Source: JBBRHQ01 sp963815645 (lineage in GTDB: Bacteria > Actinomycetota > Thermoleophilia > Solirubrobacterales > 70-9). From it: a stretch of DNA of 64,000 nucleotides. This document shows positions 9,148-17,631 of this stretch, piece after piece. A program made the translations under genes and the position numbers. The notes below the pieces were generated by a model. The model was not told the origin of the DNA. It ran no database searches and saw only the letters and a list, made by a program, of their open reading frames with translations. Position 1 is the first letter of the stretch; every line of letters begins with the position of its first letter. Location: the NCBI GenBank assembly GCA_963815645.1, contig CAWFHL010000001.1:496001-560000 (forward strand). Reading direction: 5' to 3'.

Positions 9148-10081
9148 ACAGCGAGAGCAGGCCGACGGCCCACTCGGTCAGATTGGCCGGATCCGGCGAG
9201 ACCACCATCACCTCGTCGCCGATCGTCTTCACGATCGTCGCCTTCTCCGGCAGCGAGGCCTCGATCGTGTCGACGAAGCGCTCGATCAAGTCGAGGGCCT
9301 CCTCATCGCCCTCCTCCTGCGTGTAGCGGGTGAAGCCGGTGAGGTCGATGAAGCAGAGGGTGGTCGGCACCCGCCCCAGCTCGCTGGCCTCGCTGCCGAG
9401 GCCGCTCTCCATGTGGCCGACCACGTCCTGCTCGATGAAGTAGCGCAGGTAGCGGTTGTGCATGTAGGAGAAGAGGGGGGCCGCCAGCGGCAGGATGTCG
9501 GCCGCGAGCCCCTCCATCTCCTCGGCCATCTCCAGCTCGGCCACCCCGTCGCGGATCAGCGGCTCGTGCACATATATATGGAAGAGGCGCACCTCGGAAT
9601 CGGCGACCTTGCGAAGCGACTGGGCGTAGACCCGCACCAGCTGGAGGAAGGCGACCAGGGGGAAGCCGGCGATCAGCACGGTGGCGCAGTGGCGCATCGC
9701 CTCGACGTCGTCGGGCCCGAGCAGGTGCTCTGCCTCGGCCGGCGTCCCCAGCAGCGCCATCAGCCGCTCGATCAGCTCCGGCTCCAGGCCGACCTCGGCC
9801 GCGACCTCCTCCACCGTCAAGGTCTTCTCGGGACGCTCGAAGAGGTCCTCGGAGAGGCCGAAGGCGAGCTTCCCCTCCCGCCCGGCGTCCTTCAGCGACT
9901 TCAGTGAGTGGCCGCGCTCGCGCATCCTCGCCACCACCCGGGCCTGCGCCGCCGTGGTCGCCGTCCATCGCCCCCTTCGCACCGGGACCACCTTCTGCGC
10001 GGCCCAGCGCTTCAGCGTGCTGGCGGAGACGCCGGAGCGCCGCGATGCCTCGGCGAGGCTGATCTGCTTCTCGGCCGCCAT
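9136..10081 (-). pseudogene. MerR-HTH adenylate/guanylate cyclase, C-terminally truncated
   Basis: Reading leftward from ATG 10081 (MAAEKQISLAEASRRSG) the protein has a MerR-type helix-turn-helix (residues 5-65), a central all-helical region and a class III nucleotide cyclase domain beginning TTLCFIDLTGFTRYTQEEG with the second metal region KTIGDEVMVVS. It then passes LLSLFTERQ and loses family character at the junction near 9135, so the catalytic C-terminal half (transition-state Asn/Arg) is absent. MerR-cyclase fusions of this kind are common in actinobacteria. The first 300 residues are in a clean frame. Confidence 0.75.
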
Positions 10082-10151
10082 CACGTCGCCGAGGCTATAC
10101 CCGCCTCGGAACCGCGGCACCGGCCCCGATCGGCGGACATCCCGAACGTGA

Positions 10152-10180
10152 AGCGACGGGGTCGCGGGGGCCCCGTCGCT
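10152..10180. terminator. Perfect 10-bp stem-loop, terminator-like
   Basis: AGCGACGGGG (10152-10161) pairs exactly with CCCCGTCGCT (10171-10180) around a 9-nt G-rich loop. There is no T-run on either side, so intrinsic termination is not certain. Confidence 0.4.
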
Positions 10181-10181
10181 T

Positions 10182-10198
10182 GCGGGCTAGCGGCCCGC
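10182..10198. repeat. 6-bp inverted repeat directly after the first hairpin
   Basis: GCGGGC at 10182-10187 pairs with GCCCGC at 10193-10198, loop TAGCG. It is placed one base after the preceding 10-bp hairpin, giving a tandem stem-loop. Confidence 0.4.
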
Positions 10199-10268
10199 GA
10201 CGTCGGCCTACGGCACCCGCTCCGGCACCTTGCGGGCTCCGCCGGGCCCCAGTCGCCGGGGGACCCGG

Positions 10269-10290
10269 AGAAGGCCCACTGCGGCCTTCT
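10269..10290. terminator. 8-bp stem-loop downstream of the SCP2-like gene
   Basis: AGAAGGCC (10269-10276) pairs with GGCCTTCT (10283-10290) with a 6-nt loop, about 100 bp past the stop of the leftward SCP2-like gene. On the + strand it is followed by GTCTTG, on the - strand no T-run follows. Confidence 0.4.
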
Positions 10291-10391
10291 GTCTTGATCG
10301 TTGGTTGAGCATACGTCGGGGTCTGCCCCTGTCAAGGAGGCCGTGGACCACTTAACACTCGCCCCGCCGCTGCCCGCCTCCGGCGGCGGGC

Positions 10392-10862
10392 TCAGTCGAT
10401 CAGCAGGTGCGGATAGCCGGCCTCGACGATCACCCTGTAGCGGGCGATCAACCCGGCGCTCAGCGGCAGGAAGGCGAGCGGCGCCCCCGCCTCGGTGCAG
10501 GAGACGCGGATCTCCCCCCGGGCCACCGCGATCGCGAAGTTGACCCTGCCCTGGAGGTAGCGGTTGGCGACCGCCGAGTCCATCTCCAGGGTCAGGGCCG
10601 GGGTCCAGTCGACCTCGTCGGAGAAGCTCCAGCGGAGCATGTGCCCGCCGCGGGCCGGCGCCTCGGCGACGTTGAGAATGACCCCCAGGTCGGGGTAGAC
10701 GGTGCGGTGGGGAAGCTCGGCGGAAGCGAGCCGCGGCCCGAACACCGGGTCCTCGTCGATCGCGGTGAGCAGGGCGTCGAGCACCTCGCGGAGCTCCGCG
10801 CCGGAGCGAAAGCCAGGCTCGGCGCGGTTGCGGGCCGCGCGCTTCAGCACTGCGGTAGCCAT
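10392..10862 (-). CDS. SCP2-like sterol/lipid-binding domain protein
   Basis: 156 residues, ATG start MATAVLKRAARNRAEPG. The central part LRWSFSDEVDWTPALTLEM followed by YLQGRVNFAIAVARGEIRVS resembles SCP2 sterol-transfer domains as found in small actinobacterial proteins. The family binds hydrophobic ligands in a closed tunnel; nothing in the neighbourhood indicates which. Intact frame. A stand-alone gene between the hairpin-rich region and glnB, with a 100 bp gap before glnB's stop. Confidence 0.6.
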   Translation of the reverse strand: MATAVLKRAARNRAEPGFRSGAELREVLDALLTAIDEDPVFGPRLASAELPHRTVYPDLGVILNVAEAPARGGHMLRWSFSDEVDWTPALTLEMDSAVANRYLQGRVNFAIAVARGEIRVSCTEAGAPLAFLPLSAGLIARYRVIVEAGYPHLLID

Positions 10863-10962
10863 CCCGGCGCAAGTCTAGACCCGGAGAAGCGAACGGGCGG
10901 GCCAGGGCGCGAACGCCGCAGGCCCGCCCGCTCGGAGTCGCGGAGGGGAGACGAGCACCCGC

Positions 10963-11330
10963 CTAGGCGGGGATCTCCTCCCCCTCGTGGGCTTGGAGCA
11001 CCTCCTGTCCGCCCTCGCCGGTGCGGATGCGAATCGCCTCCTCCACCGGGAGACGAAGATCTTGCCGTCGCCGACGTCCCCGGTACGCGCGTGCTTGAGG
11101 ATCGTCTCGACCACGAGACCCTTGTCCTTGTCGTCGACCACCACCTCGATCTTCAGCTTCGGCCGTACGTTGACCGTAAGTGTCGAACCGCGGTAGTGCT
11201 CGACTATTCCCTTCTGGCGGCCCGAGCCCTTGGCCTCGAGGATCGACAGGGAGGGGAACCCCTTGTCGAGCAACTCGGTCCTGATCGGCTCAAACGCCTC
11301 GTGGCGGATGAACGCCTCGATCTTCTTCAT
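10963..11330 (-). CDS. glnB: Nitrogen regulatory protein P-II (frameshifted near 11048)
   Basis: PII signal protein that binds ATP/ADP and 2-oxoglutarate and controls the ammonium channel encoded next to it. Reading: MKKIEAFIRHEAFEPI, T-loop QKGIVEHYRGSTLTV, B-loop KHARTGDVGDGKIFVS. At about 11048 one C is missing; restoring it gives VEEAIRIRTGEGGQEVL and a stop at 10963, the normal length of about 121 residues. Position 51, the usual uridylylated or adenylylated Tyr, is Leu. The start has a strong ribosome site (aaggagga) 12 bp after the amt stop. The amt-glnB pairing is the classic arrangement. Confidence 0.93.
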
Positions 11331-11342
11331 CTTATGTCCTCC

Positions 11343-12892
11343 TTAGGCCTGCGTCGGGTTGTCGGCCGCCATCGTCGTCGCCGTCGCCGGGCTCCGGCGC
11401 CCTGCGCCGGGGCACTGACGTGCGGCGGGCCGCCCGGGTACTCCGGCTGCGGGATGAACTGCTCCGGGTATCCGTACATCCCGTGTTCCGAGATGTCCAG
11501 GCCGGCGTCCTCCTCGGCCTCGCTGACCCGCAGCCCGTAGGTCTTCTTGATCAGCCAGAAAGTCGCGAAGCTGAGGCAGAAGACAAACGTGAATGCGATC
11601 AGGAAGCCGCTGACCTGGGCGACCAGCTGGCCGAAGCTGCCGGAATACCAGAGCCCGCCGTTGGGATCGCCGATCCCGTTGTACTGGGCCAGCCTCGGCG
11701 CGGTGAATATCCCGCAGGAGATCGTTCCCCAGATTCCGGCCATGCCATGGGCCGAGAGGGCGCCGACCGGGTCGTCGATGTACTTGTCGACCCAGTAGAC
11801 GCCGAGCACCACGATCACCCCTGCGACGGCGCCGATGATCGGGGCCGCCCAGACTCGACATAGCCGGACGGTGCGGTGATCGCCACCAGCGCTGCGATCG
11901 CCCCGTTGCCGGCCATGCCGATGTCGATCGCCTTGGTCTTCGCGTAGGCGGTCGCGACTGCGCCAGCACCCCGGCCGCGGCGGCGATGTTGGTGATGAAC
12001 AGGATCTCGGCGAAGCGGCCGTCACCCGCGTTCAGGGTCGAGCCCGGGTTGAACCCGAACCAGCCGAGCCAGAGGATCAGCACCCCGAGCCCGAACAGCG
12101 GCATGTTGTGCCCGGGGATCGCCCGCGGCTTGCCGTCGGGCCCGTACTTGCCCTTTCTCGGGCCGAGCAGCAGCAGCGCCGCCAGCGCCCCGGTGGCACC
12201 GATCAGGTGGACCGCGGTCGATCCGGCGAAGTCCTGCATCCCGTAGATCCCGGTACCGAGCCAGTCGCCGATCTGCAGGAAGCCGCCACCGAAGACCCAG
12301 TGGGCCCGATCGGGTAGATGATCGTCGAGAAGATGATCGCGTAGATGATGTAGACGCCGAACTTGATCCGCTCCAGCGTCGTCCCCCAGACGATCGCCAG
12401 CGAGACGGCGCAGAAGACGAACTGGAAGAACCACTTCGACTCGATCGTCGCGTTGGAGAGGTCCATGATCGGGAAGCTCGGATGGAAGACCTGCGTCCCG
12501 TCCTGGATCTGGGTCCACGGACCGAGGTTGGAGAAGAAGAACCCGCCGTCGTGCCCGATCACGCTGCCCAGCGGGCCGCCGAACGCGAACGCAAATCCGA
12601 TCGCCCACCAACCGAGCGCTGCGATCGAGAAGTTGGTGAGGATCTTGGCGATGATCGTCCCCGCGTTCTTGCCGCGCGAGAAGCCGATCTCCAGGAATGC
12701 GAAGCCCGCCTGCATGAACATCACCAGGCAGGCGGCGAAGATCACCCACATCGTGTTGACCCCGACCGACGGGTCGAGCTTGCCGTTGGCCGCCTTGATC
12801 AGGTCGACCGAGTCGGCGAGGGCAGCGCTGGGGACGAGCAACAGCACTGCAAGTGCGCCGAGCGGCAAGACCGCCAGGTACTTCCTCTTCAT
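11343..12892 (-). CDS. amt: Ammonium transporter Amt (several frameshifts)
   Basis: Ammonium channel of about 510 residues. The N-terminus is a signal-peptide-like MKRKYLAVLPLGALAVLLL, followed by VNTMWVIFAACLVMFMQAG and FAFLEIGFSRGKNAGTII. Frameshifts near 12305, 11965 and 11860 (and one near the end) split it. The restored segments include the pore His regions HLIGATGALAALLLLG and GHNMPLFGLGVLILWLGW, then AHGMAGIWGTISCGIF and the C-terminal helix VSEAEEDAGLDISEHGMYGYP that contacts PII proteins. It is cotranscribed with glnB 12 bp downstream. Frameshifts are single-base, so a sequence error is more likely than a pseudogene. Confidence 0.92.
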
Positions 12893-13124
12893 TGCATCCT
12901 CCTAGCCCGCCGGAGACCCGCCCCGGCGGTCGCGGTTGCTGATGCGCTCAAGGTAGGCGGCACCCGTGGCGCTGTGTTTGGACAGCTGGCGTAAATCCCG
13001 CCCGCCCGTTTCTCCCCGGTGTCGGGTGCGTGCCCACACGTGACCCAAACGGCCAGAGGCGAGGTGGGCCATTCGGGCGCCTCGTCGGCCCCGACTCGAT
13101 AGGTCGTCGGCATCGGCTGAGGGA

Positions 13125-13885
13125 TCAGCCGGCGAGGCGGATCGTGGCGATCGCCGCTCGGGCGTTCCGCTTCGCCGCGGCGCCGCCGATGCGGCCGGCC
13201 GGGAGCTCGACCACGAAGGCATCGCTGCCGGGTATGCGCTGCTCCTCCCACTTCACCGCGGTCCCCGGCAGGTGCTCGCCGCGGCAGCGGCGCAGCGGCA
13301 CCCGGCTGATCTCCGAGTAGCGGCGCTCCAGGTGGGCGTCGCCGGGGCGGCAGGGCGCCAGCACCTGGCCCCATGGCTGGTGGTACCAGATCGAGATCCG
13401 CGGGCGCAGGCGCAGCGCGAGGCGGCGAACCAGCCGCGACTCGGGCTCGGAGAAGGGTCGGGGCCCCGGGTAGTAGCCACTCGATCGCGGCACGCCCCCG
13501 TGCCAGCGGTAGGAGAAGTTGCGGTTGAGGTCGACCCCGTGGGCGTTGCGTCGCGTACCCCGGGCGACGCCGTCGGGGTTCACCGTGTAGATCGTCCAGA
13601 GGTCGACGCCGCGGATCCCGGAATAGCGCCGGCGCAGCTCACGGACCACCTTCAGGCCGGCGGTCTCATCGCCGTGGATCACCCCGACGACCAGCGCCTT
13701 CTCGGGCTGCGGGGGTCGCCGAGGCGGAGCGCCTTGATCGCCCGCCCCTGGACCGAGTGCCCGAGGTGATGACCCGCGGCGGGCCGGCTCGCTGCGCCGT
13801 CGCCGGGGAAGCTGTCAGCGACCCAGCGAGCGTCACCGCGAGCGCCAGCGCCACCGCAATCCAAGCCGTCCTGCCGAGACTTCAC
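13125..13885 (-). CDS. Secreted M14-type zinc carboxypeptidase (frameshifted)
   Basis: About 250 residues when repaired. N-terminal signal sequence VALALAVTLAGSLTASPATA read from the GTG region at 13885-13854, then GHSVQGRAIKALRLG, then GVIHGDETAGLKVV with the HxxE zinc ligands. Further on come NPDGVARGTRRNAHGVDLNRNF (substrate Arg/Asn region), IWYHQPWG (third zinc ligand His) and FVVELPAG (catalytic Glu), the full M14 set. Frame changes occur near 13870, 13780 and 13710. Such proteins cleave C-terminal residues of peptides or muropeptides outside the cell; the substrate is unknown. The promoter region (13886-13889) is minimal, so it may be cotranscribed with the upstream acyltransferase. Confidence 0.85.
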
Positions 13886-13927
13886 CCGATCAACCGATCG
13901 CTGAATCATTCGCTCTGAGCCTGCCGC

Positions 13928-14885
13928 TCAGAGGAACGCCGATCCCCGCTTCACCAGGTTGTCGTAGAGGCGCTCCTGGATCGTCTCGCGGATCGTCTCC
14001 GAGAGGTCGAAGAGCACCGTCTTGTCCTCGGCCGCCTCCGGCCCGTAGCCGGAGAGGTCGATCGGCTCGCAGAACTCGATCCGCCAGCGGGAGGGCAGCG
14101 GAATCGAGGCCGAGCGGGCCGAGCCAGGGGAAGGTCGGGGTGATCGGCACGAACGGCGCCCCGGCGATCTTCGCCAGCGCCGCCGACTCGCCGATCTTCG
14201 GGTAGATCTCCTCGGCCCCGACCACGGCGACCGGAATGATCGGCGCCCCGGTGCGAAGCGCCACCTCGACGAAGCCGCCGCGCCCGAAGCGCTGCAGCCG
14301 GTAGCGCTCCGAGAAGGGCTTGCCGGTTCCCTTCACCCCCTCGGGGAAGACCATCACCAGCTTGTCCTGCTCGAGCAGCCGGATCGCGTTGAAGGGGCTG
14401 GCCGGAACGCCGCCGACCTTGCGCATGAAGAAGCTGAGGAAGGGCAGCTCGAAGGCCCAGTTCAGGACCAGCGGCCGGGTCCAGCGGGGCAGCGGGTGCT
14501 CCTTCATGATCGCCGTGCCGATCATCGTCGCGTCGAAGGGGAAGACCGAGCCGGAGTGGTTGGAGACGATCAGCCCGCGGCCGTGCGAGGGGACGTTGGT
14601 GACCCCCTCGACCTCGACCCGCCACCAGACGTCATAGAGGAACTCGAACAGCGGGTAGGCGGCCTCGGCGAACTCCTCGTCGAACCCCCACTCGTCCTCG
14701 TGGTAGTCACCGGCCAGACGGCGGGCCATCCGTGCGAAGGGCTCGCGCAGCCGGGTCGGCAGGGCGCCGGCCGCCTCCTCGGCGGCCCCCATCGGGTCGA
14801 GGCCGTCGTCGAGCCCGGAGCGCATCCGGTTGATGAACTCGGCGGCGCCGGCTACGCTCGATGCGGCCTCCCGGGTGGCGCTCAT
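13928..14885 (-). CDS. Lysophospholipid/glycerol acyltransferase family (frameshift near 14108)
   Basis: About 318 residues. PlsC-like membrane-associated acyltransferase: motif I NHSGSVFPFD (an HX7D spacing rather than the usual HX4D), VGGVPASPFNAIRLL, motif III VFPEGVKGTGK and motif IV region IIPVAVVGAEEIYP. A frame change near 14108 hides the C-terminus; in the alternate frame it reads IPLPSRWRIEFCEP and ends ERLYDNLVKRGSAFL at 13928. The start overlaps the upstream epimerase stop (ATGA). Longer HX(5-7)D variants occur in actinobacterial lysophospholipid acyltransferases. Substrate unknown. Confidence 0.88.
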
Positions 14886-15940
14886 CGCGACCCCGCGGCT
14901 GCGCCCCGCCGCCGACCCGCTGAACCGGCCCCCGCGCTGCGCGATCGCCCCGGGATGCGGCGAGGGAAAGAGACGGCGGCCGGCGGCGCTCTTGGCGACG
15001 AAGTCGAGGACCGCCGCCTCGGCGTCGTAGGCGGCGCGAAGCCGATGTCCCGCTTCAGCCGGGAGTTGTCGCAGCCGCGGCCGTAGCGCAGCAGCCTGAT
15101 CCCGTCGTAGTAGAGATCGGCGGCGCCGAGGCTTCGGCCCAGCCGGCCGAGCACCACCCCGGCGAGCTGATGGGGGACCGGCACGGTGGGGCGGCCGGCG
15201 AGGCGGAGGATCCGGTTGAGCGAGATCGTCCCGTCGGGGGCGACGTTGACCGGGCCGCGGACCGGGTTGCGGGCCGCCGCGGCCAGCGCCGCGGTGGCGT
15301 CCTCGGCGTGGATCAGCTGCAGCTGGGGGTCGAAGCCGAGCTGGGTCGGGACCACCGGCAGCGAGAGGTAGCGGTTGAGCGGCTGCTCGAGGCCCGGGCC
15401 GATCTCCGGCTGAAAGCGGAGCATCGTGCAGGTCACCCCGGGGTGGCGGCGGGCGAAGTTGTCGAAGTAGCCCTCGAGCTCGCCGATGTCTCGCTGGAAG
15501 CGGGTCTTCAGCGGATAGCGTCGCGCCATCTCCTCGGTGAAGAAGGAGGGCGCCGAGGCCTCGCAGCCGTAGATCGCCGCCGAGCCGCGGGCGACGATCG
15601 CCCGCAACCCGGGGGCCTTCTCGCAGGCGGCGAGCAGCTGCAGGGTGCCGATCACGTTGATGTCGTGAAGCGCCCGTGCCGGCTTGTCGGGCTCCGGGTA
15701 CCAGACGATGCCGCAGTGGACGACAACCTCCGGCTCGAGCCCCGGGAGGATCCGCGAGATCACCGGGTTGCGGATGTCGGCCTCGATGAACTCGGTCCGC
15801 TCCAGGTCGGCGACCGGCGGCTTGGTGTCGACCGCGGCCAGATAGGAGACGCCCGGGTCGCGCTCCAGCGCCCGCGCCAGCTCCGAGCCCCAGTGACTGG
15901 CGGCTCCGATGATCACCACTCGGCTGCCACCGGCAGCCAT
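14882..15940 (-). CDS. NAD-dependent epimerase/dehydratase (C-terminal frame uncertain)
   Basis: About 350 residues, extended short-chain dehydrogenase. Rossmann motif VVIIGAASHWGSELARALE at the N-terminus (TGxxGxxG-like, with substitutions), DIRNPVISRILPG (adenine site Asp), INVIGTLQLLAACE and RGSAAIYGCEAS. After LLRYGRGCDNSRLKRDIGF the annotated frame becomes Arg/Pro/Ser-rich; a shift near 15040 gives AYDAEAAVLDFVAKSAAGRR, which looks like a real C-terminus and then runs without a stop into the acyltransferase frame. In the unshifted frame the stop overlaps the next start as ATGA. Function is probably sugar or sterol-type epimerisation, unproven. Confidence 0.85.
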   Translation of the reverse strand: MAAGGSRVVIIGAASHWGSELARALERDPGVSYLAAVDTKPPVADLERTEFIEADIRNPVISRILPGLEPEVVVHCGIVWYPEPDKPARALHDINVIGTLQLLAACEKAPGLRAIVARGSAAIYGCEASAPSFFTEEMARRYPLKTRFQRDIGELEGYFDNFARRHPGVTCTMLRFQPEIGPGLEQPLNRYLSLPVVPTQLGFDPQLQLIHAEDATAALAAAARNPVRGPVNVAPDGTISLNRILRLAGRPTVPVPHQLAGVVLGRLGRSLGAADLYYDGIRLLRYGRGCDNSRLKRDIGFAPPTTPRRRSSTSSPRAPPAAVSFPRRIPGRSRSAGAGSAGRRRGAAAGSR

Positions 15941-15942
15941 CC

Positions 15943-16318
15943 CTACCTCGCCTTCGAGTCAGCCTCGAGCACGTCGACCCGCGCCGAGAGCTCGGCCACC
16001 TGCTTCTCCAGCAGCCGCAGCTCGTCCCGGGTCGCCACCCGCATCCCCTCGATCGCCTCGACCAGCCTGCCCGCGGCGCCGGCCGAGGCCTCCTGGGCCT
16101 CCTGGCCGCGCTGGCTGATCACCTCGCGGGCGTCCTGGCCCCGCTGGGTGACCGACTCACGGGCACCGCGGCCGCGGCGGGTCACCTCGTCGAGCAGCTC
16201 CTGGGCGCGCTCGCCGGCCTCGGTGGTGGCCGCAAAGGTCCGCTCGATCGCCTCGCGCAGGCTGTCGGAGACTCCCTTCGGAGCCTGGCCGCCGCTGCTC
16301 TGGCTCGAACCTTCCACG
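15943..16318 (-). CDS. Small coiled-coil, phasin-like protein
   Basis: About 124 residues from GTG 16318. Ala/Glu/Arg/Gln-rich with heptad-type repeats: SLREAIERTFAATTEAGERAQELLDEV, written here in parts because of length, then repeated RGQ units (TQRGQDAREV, SQRGQEAQEA) and a C-terminal coiled coil DELRLLEKQVAELSARVDVLEAD. It resembles phasin or PHA-granule regulator-like proteins of actinobacteria, but that assignment is weak. It ends 3 bp before the epimerase start. Confidence 0.65.
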
Positions 16319-16353
16319 GCCGCGAAGCTTAGTCCGAATAACCTCGGGCGAGC

Positions 16354-17021
16354 GTGCCCGACCGGCTCCGACCCAGCGCCCCGATCGCTTCCGACGCGGT
16401 CCTCACCGGCGACCCGGCGAGGGCGATGATGCTCGCCCAGGAGCTGACCGTCCAGCCGAAGATGAGCAATCACGCCCGCGGCCTCTGGGGCTACTGGGGG
16501 GTGAGGGAGGACGGCGCCGAGCTGACCGTCCAGTCGACCGGGACGGGAGGGCCGAGCGCGGCGCTGGTCCTCGCGCGACCTCGCTGAGCTCGGCCTGAAG
16601 CGAGCGATCCGGGTCGGGACCTGCACCGCCGGCAACCCCGAGCTCGGGCTGGGCCAGCTGGTGATCGTCGCCTCGGCCTTCGCCGCCGACGGTGTCAGCC
16701 GCTCGCTCGGCAACGAGGGGAGGACCCTGCTGCCGACCCTGGTCGACGGCATGCTCCCGTCGCTGCAGGACGGGGCCCGGCTCGAGCAGGCCGGCAGCTT
16801 TGACCTGATCCCGGCCCGGGAGGCGCTCGCCGGGTCCGCCTTCGCGGTCGCCGACCTGCAGACCGCGGCGCTCTTCTCCCTCGCCCCGACCCTCGGGGTC
16901 GAGATCGGGGCGCTGCTGATCGTCTCCGAGGACGCCGCGGGCGAGCGGATCACCGACGAGGACGCTGGAGGACTCCGCGAAGCGGGCGGGGCGAATCGCC
17001 GCCGCCGCACTCTCAGCCTGA
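16354..17021 (+). CDS. Purine/uridine phosphorylase family protein (two frameshifts)
   Basis: About 222 residues when repaired. GTG start, then VLTGDPARAMMLAQEL (phosphate-binding GDP-R motif of PNP/UDP phosphorylases), STGTGGPSAALVL, RVGTCTAGNPELGLGQLVI and a C-terminal VADLQTAALFSLA that replaces the usual VEMEA(A/T)ALF substrate loop. Frame changes at about 16575 and 16965; the second, when corrected, ends LEDSAKRAGRIAAAALSA with a stop at 17021. It is probably a nucleoside phosphorylase or hydrolase of salvage, with an unusual substrate loop, so specificity is uncertain. Confidence 0.75.
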
Positions 17022-17030
17022 GGTAGAGCC

Positions 17031-17408
17031 TTAGTCGTCGACTTCGAGGCGCGACTGGTCGGCGCCGACGCTGACCTCGTTGTCGAGATGGCGGCGGATC
17101 GCGCCGATGTCGCGGGCGACATCGTCGATCTGCTCCTCGACCGTCTCCAGCCGCTGCGAGAGCGAGCGCAGCCGCCGCTCCAGCCGCTCGACCTCCGAGC
17201 CGAGGGCAAATTCAGCGCGCCCATCGCCGCCTGCTGGGCCTCGATCGCCCGCTCGCGGGCGCCGAAGGCGGCCGAGAGTGCGCCGCTGAACATCGGGTTG
17301 TCGAGCAGGGCCTGGGCGAGGTCGCCGGCCGCCTGCTCGCCGCGGGCGCGGATGCTGTCCTCGCTCCGGCTCCGGCCCGAAGGCCTCGCCCTCTTCCTCG
17401 CTGCTCAC
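17031..17408 (-). CDS. Coiled-coil protein of unknown function (frameshifted)
   Basis: About 125 residues from GTG 17408. Repaired reading: acidic start SSEEEGEAFGPEP, then an alanine-rich region (MFSGALSAAFGARERAIEAQ in the middle frame), then a C-terminal coiled coil VERLERRLRSLSQRLETV and DIGAIRRHLDNEVS. Two frame changes near 17345 and 17215. It resembles the phasin-like protein at 15943-16318 in general style. No function can be assigned. Confidence 0.55.
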   Translation of the reverse strand: MSSEEEGEAFGPEPERGQHPRPRRAGGRRPRPGPARQPDVQRRTLGRLRRPRAGDRGPAGGDGRAEFALGSEVERLERRLRSLSQRLETVEEQIDDVARDIGAIRRHLDNEVSVGADQSRLEVDD

Positions 17409-17631
17409 CGGGCCAGCGTACACCGGTGAAAGCAAGGTTGTGGGCTCGTTAACCCACGCCTGCGCGGACGGGGCGTCCGCCCGCGAAGGGTAGGTTTTCA
17501 GGCACGGGTGCGCCCTTGCAATGGGAGAGAGGAACAAATAGCGTTGCCGTTGCTGTGCGTGGGGAGAGCGCGCGCGGCGCTGCGCCCGTCGCCACGCCTT
17601 CCCTGGGCTGCAGGAGATCAGTCGCTGTCAG

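Larger units (their letters stand above)
10082..10391. other. Non-coding 310 bp with three stable hairpins
   Basis: No credible ORF. It holds three perfect inverted repeats at 10152-10180, 10182-10198 and 10269-10290. The right one lies downstream of the leftward SCP2-like gene and may terminate it. The left part must hold the promoter of the leftward cyclase gene. A structured RNA is possible but nothing here matches a family I recognise. Confidence 0.5.

Noticed and set aside
15170..16429. 419-residue + strand ORF
   Set aside because: Antisense to the epimerase and the coiled-coil gene, composition typical of GC-rich shadow frames.
17440..17631. c-di-AMP (ydaO-type) riboswitch upstream of the cell-wall enzyme
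   Set aside because: I could not find the conserved GGGA-type core; only a short GTGGG/CCCAC stem is visible.
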